The notes beneath the pieces are model-generated. The model saw only the letters and a list, made by a program, of their open reading frames with translations. It was not told where the DNA came from and searched no databases. The translations under genes were made by a program, and so were the position numbers. From a virus, in IMG/VR virus record IMGVR_UViG_3300047550_004468, positions 1-23,798 of that record: 23,798 bases of DNA; one strand, 5' to 3'. Below, one piece after another: positions 19,911-23,798 of this stretch. Within the stretch, counting starts at the first letter, position 1, and each line of letters begins with the position of its first letter.

Positions 19911-21773
19911 TTAATGCGTCTCGCTCCAGTCGAATCCTACTCGAGAGTCCCCTTCGATCAAGCAACGGAATCCAAAGAATTCCTGAGCTTGCGGAAAGGC
20001 CAGCATAGCTTGCTCTCGTATGGCTTCTGTGTGCTGGGGCTGACAAGCAATTTGTATTTCGTCATGCACCATCAGGAGTTGTTCCCAATCCTTGCCGTGA
20101 ACTAAGCCAAGATTCTTTTCAATGTTGTTGTGTGTAAAGACAACAACTTGTTTCATGAGAATGGCACCGGCTGATTGCAGCAGAACATTCAATCCTTTGA
20201 AGGCTGATCGACAATGAAGAATACGTTTATCCAAACCAATCAAATAGTTTCTATTATTGATTGTTGTATTGATTTCATCTTTAAGTTTCTTAAGTGCAGG
20301 TACACCATTCATGAATGAATTAATTGCAGTTCTTCCTAGTTCACGTAGAACTAATTCATCTTTTTCATTCGGATCAATAATGGTACCAGCTTTGACAGCA
20401 CCACATCCATACAACATTCCATACAGCAAACGCTTACTAATGTCCCTGGTAGGCACACCAAATTGTTCTTGGTTGTATGAGTGGATATCAACCTCTGGAT
20501 TAACAACAAGAGAAGCGTATTCTCCTTTGTCCCAGATAGCTAGATACCCAGCAAGGCAGCGTAGTTCCAATGCTTTTGCGTCAATACCAATAAGATCCCA
20601 ACCGTCAGGAGCATGAAACAAACTACGGCATTCCTTACCGTAAGGTGAGTAGCTTGCTGGAACCTGGCCCATGTTGGGATAACGATGTGCACAACGCCCA
20701 GTAATACAGCCGTTAGTAACAACATCACCGTGCATACGGCCAGTATTGTTATTAACAAGCTTGAGCCAAGAGTTGTTCCCATCAGCAATTTGCCCAAGGC
20801 GTTTCTTGAGTAGCATGTATTCTGCCAGAGGTTTTGCCTCTGGATATGGAAGCTTCTCTAGTACCTCGTCATCAACAACTGGATTTCCTTTCTTAGTTGT
20901 TTTCTCTGGTTCCCATCCGTACTTTTGTTTAAGTCGATCAGCAATCTGCTGACGAGATCCAGGATTGAACACTTCGTAGCTAACTTTTTCAAAAGGAACT
21001 CCCTTGACGTAACCACGCTTGGCGTTGTTGACCTTGGGTGTAAACCAAGAGCTGTGTATGATCGGAGGAAAAATTTCTTTTAGCTGTGCTTCAAGTTGTT
21101 TTTCCTTTGCTCGTAGATCATCCACGAAATCAAGAGCTGCATCCACATCAAAAGGAACACCTGCTCTAATTTGTTTGTTAATCGCCAACGCAAAGTCATG
21201 CTCAAGTTTGATAGCAGACTGCGGATAGTTCTGGCTTTGAATGAGTTGAAATAGTTTAGTGGTGACCTTAACGTCTTGGATGCAATACCGCAGCATCTCC
21301 TCAGAGTATTCTGAGAAGTCTTTGAACGTGATCTTATGATCGGCCAAGCGCCATCCCCAGGCCTTAAGTGATGCGGCACCACGGTTCTTCGGTGGAACCT
21401 GCGGATATTGTTCGACATCAAGATCATAGAGAACCTCCTTGGGCCAGATCAGCCTGGTACAGATGAGTGTGTCAATGATGCGCGCATCAGTACTAAACGA
21501 AAACAATTTGTCTAGCACTGGCAGGTCATAGAAAATTATGTTGTGGCCAATGAGAACATCAGCGGTTGCCAGATGAGCAAGAGCATTAGCAGTATCACTA
21601 GGCCCATAGCTAAAAGTTTGTTGTTTGTTGATGTCATAAATGACGGTACAAAACAAAGTTGTTGCCTGGTCATATAACCCGTTGGTTTCCAAATCAAAAA
21701 CCAACCAAGACTCATTTGCGGAATCTGGCTTCATCTTGAATTGAGAGTTCTTTACTGGCAAGGTCTTGGTCAT
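19911..21773 (-). CDS. polA: DNA polymerase, family A (T7-like) with 3'-5' exonuclease
   Basis: A 620-residue replicative polymerase. Exonuclease motifs are FDLETNG (D27, E29), GHNIIFYDLP (N78, D83) and YCIQD (Y163, D167). Polymerase motif A is GIDAKALELRCLAG (D398), very like T7 gp5. Motif B is RDISKRLLYGMLYG (R443, K447, Y451). Motif C is MVHDE (H570, D571, E572). No 5'-3' nuclease domain is present. It is shorter than T7 gp5 (704 aa), so the thioredoxin-binding loop may be missing. Tyr at the position of E. coli Phe762 is found in lytic phages such as T7. ATG 21773 is used; ATG 21734 is possible. It overlaps the upstream gene by 62 bases. Confidence 0.96.
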   Translation of the reverse strand: MTKTLPVKNSQFKMKPDSANESWLVFDLETNGLYDQATTLFCTVIYDINKQQTFSYGPSDTANALAHLATADVLIGHNIIFYDLPVLDKLFSFSTDARIIDTLICTRLIWPKEVLYDLDVEQYPQVPPKNRGAASLKAWGWRLADHKITFKDFSEYSEEMLRYCIQDVKVTTKLFQLIQSQNYPQSAIKLEHDFALAINKQIRAGVPFDVDAALDFVDDLRAKEKQLEAQLKEIFPPIIHSSWFTPKVNNAKRGYVKGVPFEKVSYEVFNPGSRQQIADRLKQKYGWEPEKTTKKGNPVVDDEVLEKLPYPEAKPLAEYMLLKKRLGQIADGNNSWLKLVNNNTGRMHGDVVTNGCITGRCAHRYPNMGQVPASYSPYGKECRSLFHAPDGWDLIGIDAKALELRCLAGYLAIWDKGEYASLVVNPEVDIHSYNQEQFGVPTRDISKRLLYGMLYGCGAVKAGTIIDPNEKDELVLRELGRTAINSFMNGVPALKKLKDEINTTINNRNYLIGLDKRILHCRSAFKGLNVLLQSAGAILMKQVVVFTHNNIEKNLGLVHGKDWEQLLMVHDEIQIACQPQHTEAIREQAMLAFPQAQEFFGFRCLIEGDSRVGFDWSETH

Positions 21774-21945
21774 TACTGTTAATCCAGCTCAGTATCTGCT
21801 GAGCTCCGGCTCGATATGGATGAGAAAATATTCTATTCAAAGCCACATCAGAATTAACAGCAATCAATTCAAATGAATTGGATTCTTGATTTGCGGTTAG
21901 CGCATATGGCAAACCGTTTTGCCAACAGGCAATGACGTAACTCAT
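21712..21945 (-). CDS. Small hypothetical protein (77 aa)
   Basis: A 77-residue protein beginning MSYVIACWQNGLPYALT. It looks like a small alpha/beta domain with strand-like starts (FELIAVNS) and a helix (GAQQILSWI). No family is recognised. Its 3' end overlaps polA by 62 bases (23 if the internal polA ATG is used). The ATG is directly preceded by a large nested inverted repeat, suggesting control of translation or transcription of this gene and polA. Confidence 0.65.
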   Translation of the reverse strand: MSYVIACWQNGLPYALTANQESNSFELIAVNSDVALNRIFSHPYRAGAQQILSWINSNDQDLASKELSIQDEARFRK

Positions 21946-21991
21946 GGGTCAAACAAAATACGGATGCATACTATCCGATTTCATTTGACCC
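21946..21991 (-). repeat. Nested inverted repeat at the 5' end of the polA operon
   Basis: GGGTCAAA (21946-21953) pairs with TTTGACCC (21984-21991), and inside this CGGAT (21961-21965) pairs with ATCCG (21973-21977), leaving a seven-base loop. The structure directly abuts ATG 21945 on the minus strand. It has no T run. It may act as an operator, an RNA structure limiting ribosome access, or a replication-linked site. Confidence 0.7.
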
Positions 21992-22007
21992 GCAAGGTTC
22001 TACAGAT

Positions 22008-22769
22008 TTATTTCTTGTTTGATTTGCTGTAGCCTACAAAACCACCTTCCTTCTTGCGTTGGCTTAAGGCTTTACTTGCATCTGATCCAGCCCTCTGGGA
22101 CCCATGGACCAGAAGTGCAAACGGCTTATCACCAAGGCAGTGACTATCATCGTGATCGATCTCCAGCCCACGGTCCGCAGCTTCCTGTTCTGTGTAAACC
22201 ACGTAAGCAATACGCTTAAATACGTCAATGTGCTTGGGGATCAAGTAGTCGAGAGTGCCCCCGAAGGATGCAGTGAGATAGAAGTTGGGTGGGATGATGT
22301 CCTTGAGGTTCAGCCACATGCCAAGAGATTTGGTGTAGGCATAAAACTTTTGGTTGGGCCGCTCTTGAGCCACCATCATCCAAGCCCGCATGTAGTTCTC
22401 AGTCCAGAAGTCACCTGACTCATGAACACGCACCAGTTTCTTTGGGGGGTGCATGAGGAGTGACATGTCGATCAGATCACGCAGCAACAGGGCCTGGTTC
22501 CCATTCATGTGAATGGTTTCACGCAGTAGATCCCAGTTGTGCCAACGAGCTTCTCGTACGGTAGGACGAGTCTCTGCCATGGCAGCAAAGCAGCGATACT
22601 CATCTGCTTGTGTGCCAGTGAGCTGAGGTAGGTCACGGATCTCACCACTAACACGATCAGCCATTGTCTTGCAGACACCAGCGTGTGGGCATGAGTAGCC
22701 CGCTGGGATGTTGAAGATCAAACGATCACGCAGCTTGGCGTTGCCTTTGGAAAACTTGAGAAGTTTCAT
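22008..22769 (-). CDS. Gp88-like phage protein (253 aa)
   Basis: ATG 22769 (MKLLKFSKGNAKL) is preferred over an in-frame ATG at 22808, because it lies 25 bases after a leader element and the longer start would be read through the element. The protein has LIFNIPAGYSCPHAGVC with C27 and C33, then RVHESGDFWTENYMRAW and FYAYTKSL, a layout I associate with the phage Gp88 family of unknown function. The Cys pair and conserved His/Glu/Asp suggest a metal site. C-terminal residues are Lys/Gly-rich. The family name should be confirmed by profile search. Confidence 0.7.
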   Translation of the reverse strand: MKLLKFSKGNAKLRDRLIFNIPAGYSCPHAGVCKTMADRVSGEIRDLPQLTGTQADEYRCFAAMAETRPTVREARWHNWDLLRETIHMNGNQALLLRDLIDMSLLMHPPKKLVRVHESGDFWTENYMRAWMMVAQERPNQKFYAYTKSLGMWLNLKDIIPPNFYLTASFGGTLDYLIPKHIDVFKRIAYVVYTEQEAADRGLEIDHDDSHCLGDKPFALLVHGSQRAGSDASKALSQRKKEGGFVGYSKSNKK

Positions 22770-22794
22770 GGTGTTGAATTGAGTTGAGTGCAGG

Positions 22795-22819
22795 CAGTTT
22801 AACGTCATACCCAGGACGG
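22795..22819 (-). promoter_or_regulatory. Repeated leader element, copy 4
   Basis: On the minus strand: CGTC, loop CTGGGTAT, GACG, then TTAAACTGCC, with 25 bases to ATG 22769 and AACACC just before the ATG. Upstream, between this and the previous gene's stop at 22857, are AT-rich AATAAATATAAG and TTATGTAT boxes that could be promoter -10 sequences. Confidence 0.82.
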
Positions 22820-22856
22820 ATACATAAGTAAAACTTATATTTATTGGTGTGTAAAT

Positions 22857-23072
22857 CTAGTGCTCTTTAGGATTAGGAATAACAGAGTAAATAGTCATAC
22901 TTGTTTTCTCAAACAACTCAATGGCTTCCATTGCCAAGCGAAGTTCTTTATCTAGAACATGTTCGTCATAACCGCATACAGCATAAGCTGCTGCTACATG
23001 TCTAACAACCTTGGCATAAATGTAAGCAAAATCAGGTTTGATGAATTCGACAGGTTCAATCTTATGAGTCAT
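22857..23072 (-). CDS. Small helical hypothetical protein (71 aa)
   Basis: A 71-residue soluble protein, largely helical (FAYIYAKVVRHVAAAYAVCGY, then ELRLAMEAIELFEKTS), possibly a four-helix or helix-turn-helix-like domain. No family is recognised. It begins five bases after the stop of the 23078-23419 gene, so it belongs to the same leftward transcript. Confidence 0.65.
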   Translation of the reverse strand: MTHKIEPVEFIKPDFAYIYAKVVRHVAAAYAVCGYDEHVLDKELRLAMEAIELFEKTSMTIYSVIPNPKEH

Positions 23073-23077
23073 GGTAA

Positions 23078-23419
23078 TTACTCAGGCAGGGATTCAAGAG
23101 CGCGGCGGATGATGTCAATGTTGCATGTACCCATGCCCTCAAAGACACCTACTTCTTCAAGCGCCTGCTCCTTCAAGCTTGGCGGCTTGGGGCGCATTGC
23201 TTCTTTTAACGCTTCACCCAATGGAATAATCTTTAGATGCACGTCATTCAATGCATTGTGATCTAGCCATTCTGCATCTTCCGCAAGTTGTTGATCAGCA
23301 CCCCATTGGGCAGCGCGTGTTGCAATATGAAACTCATAAAGCCAATCACGTTCGTCATAACTCTTTTCAGAAGCCCATTGCTCCATGAGTTCACGAGGTG
23401 GGGTAATAGAGTCAGTCAT
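23078..23419 (-). CDS. Hypothetical phage protein (113 aa)
   Basis: ATG 23419 (MTDSITPPRELMEQW) is preferred over an in-frame start at 23497: it has GGAGGA seven bases upstream, and its beginning resembles that of short phage proteins (MTDSITPPxELxxQW). The protein is acidic and helical with a repeated Trp pattern (YDERDWLYEFHIATRAAQWGA) and ends in a charged helix. Role unknown. It overlaps the upstream gene by eight bases. Confidence 0.72.
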   Translation of the reverse strand: MTDSITPPRELMEQWASEKSYDERDWLYEFHIATRAAQWGADQQLAEDAEWLDHNALNDVHLKIIPLGEALKEAMRPKPPSLKEQALEEVGVFEGMGTCNIDIIRRALESLPE

Positions 23420-23594
23420 TAAGCAATCCTCCGTCAACAAGAATATCGCACCATTCTTTGAATGGCGCTTCAATTTGAGCCATAGTTTTGTTGTCAACAG
23501 TTTCTGGTTTACGAATCATGGCAATAGCTAGACCAAGAGCATTGCCAAGGCGGTTCTCAAGGTTGTTAAGTGGCACAAACTTGTAGTCAGTCAT
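23412..23594 (-). CDS. Small hypothetical protein (60 aa)
   Basis: A 60-residue protein starting MTDYKFVPLNNLENRLG with a helical core (GLAIAMIRKPETVDN, then QIEAPFKEWCDILV). No family is known. Its ATG shares one base with the stop of the gene before it (TAATG), and its own stop overlaps the next gene's start, typical of an early-gene cluster. Confidence 0.65.
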   Translation of the reverse strand: MTDYKFVPLNNLENRLGNALGLAIAMIRKPETVDNKTMAQIEAPFKEWCDILVDGGLLND

Positions 23595-23797
23595 TACTCA
23601 ATCTCCTGTTCAAAAGCAAAAACAAGTGCTGGCGGAAAGTAAACATCGGGATTGCTGGTCATCCACGATGCCACCTCGCGGATTGCGGCGCGGGCCATGG
23701 AACCTTGTTCCTTGATGCTTTCCATTAGAGCGCCTTCGACCCGTTCTACCAGCGAACTCCCAATTTGGGAGGAATTAGGAGATGGCTTGGAGCTAGG
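23594..23797 (-). CDS. C-terminal part of a small protein, 5' end outside window
   Basis: The frame is open from the right edge to a TAA at 23594-23596, giving 67 residues: a Ser/Pro-rich start, then a helical region (LVERVEGALMESIKEQGSMA, then AAIREVASWMTS) and PALVFAFEQEIE. The true start lies beyond the window. It may be a further member of the early small-gene cluster. It overlaps the next ATG by one base. Confidence 0.6.
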   Translation of the reverse strand, partial: PSSKPSPNSSQIGSSLVERVEGALMESIKEQGSMARAAIREVASWMTSNPDVYFPPALVFAFEQEIE

Positions 23798-23798
23798 T

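Noticed and set aside
1-23798. CRISPR array, insertion sequence or integrase
   Set aside because: I saw no regularly spaced repeat units, transposase motifs, terminal inverted repeats or integrase signature in the window.

Overview
The window is a piece of a tailed-phage genome that most likely infects a cyanobacterium. The cyanophage reading rests on a high-light-inducible protein gene (3358-3597) with a chlorophyll-binding motif, a tandem pair of DUF5872-like basic proteins, a T7-like family A DNA polymerase, many very short genes packed with ATGA/TGATG overlaps, a lone tRNA-Pro and two HNH endonucleases. No terminase, portal or major capsid gene is visible, so the lineage cannot be named. 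The mix (T7-like PolA, P4-type primase-helicase, Gp157-like protein) is not the standard T4-like or T7-like cyanophage set.

Layout. 1-3210, minus strand: a primase-helicase running off the left edge (no stop in the window), two small genes and a RecB/Cas4-type nuclease. 3257-10387, plus strand: a tiny membrane ORF, the Hli gene, then a sugar cassette (GT2 glycosyltransferase, SDR epimerase, RfbH-type 3-dehydrase, RfbC, RfbB), DUF5872-like genes, a Lys/Pro-rich 58-residue protein, a structured leader with a terminator-like hairpin, an unknown 209-residue protein, tRNA-Pro and an HNH gene. 10368-12246, minus strand: a Dps-like ferritin and a probable virion protein. 12313-12660, plus strand: a second small virion-like protein. 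12634-16756, minus strand: an operon of small genes including a Gp157-like protein and a SWIM zinc-finger protein. 16812-17099, plus strand: one isolated small gene. 17088 to the right edge, minus strand: HNH endonuclease, a DUF5895-like protein, SSB, PolA, a Gp88-like protein and small genes.

How the genes fit together. Primase-helicase, PolA, SSB and the nuclease make up a largely self-contained replication and recombination set. The plus-strand cassette is accessory. Hli would protect host photosynthesis during infection. The sugar genes would make a deoxysugar, drawing on host-activated precursors because no nucleotidyltransferase gene is present, and could modify host surface glycans or the virion. 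The Dps-like protein could bind iron or protect DNA.

The most unusual signal is a 25-base element present four times on the minus strand (15376, 18596, 19692, 22795): a CGTC-N8-GACG inverted repeat followed by TTAAACTG, each time 24 or 25 bases before an ATG that lacks a clear Shine-Dalgarno sequence. It precedes SSB, the DUF5895-like gene, the Gp88-like gene and a tiny membrane protein, and looks like a shared leader or promoter module. No stretch longer than 300 bases lacks a gene.
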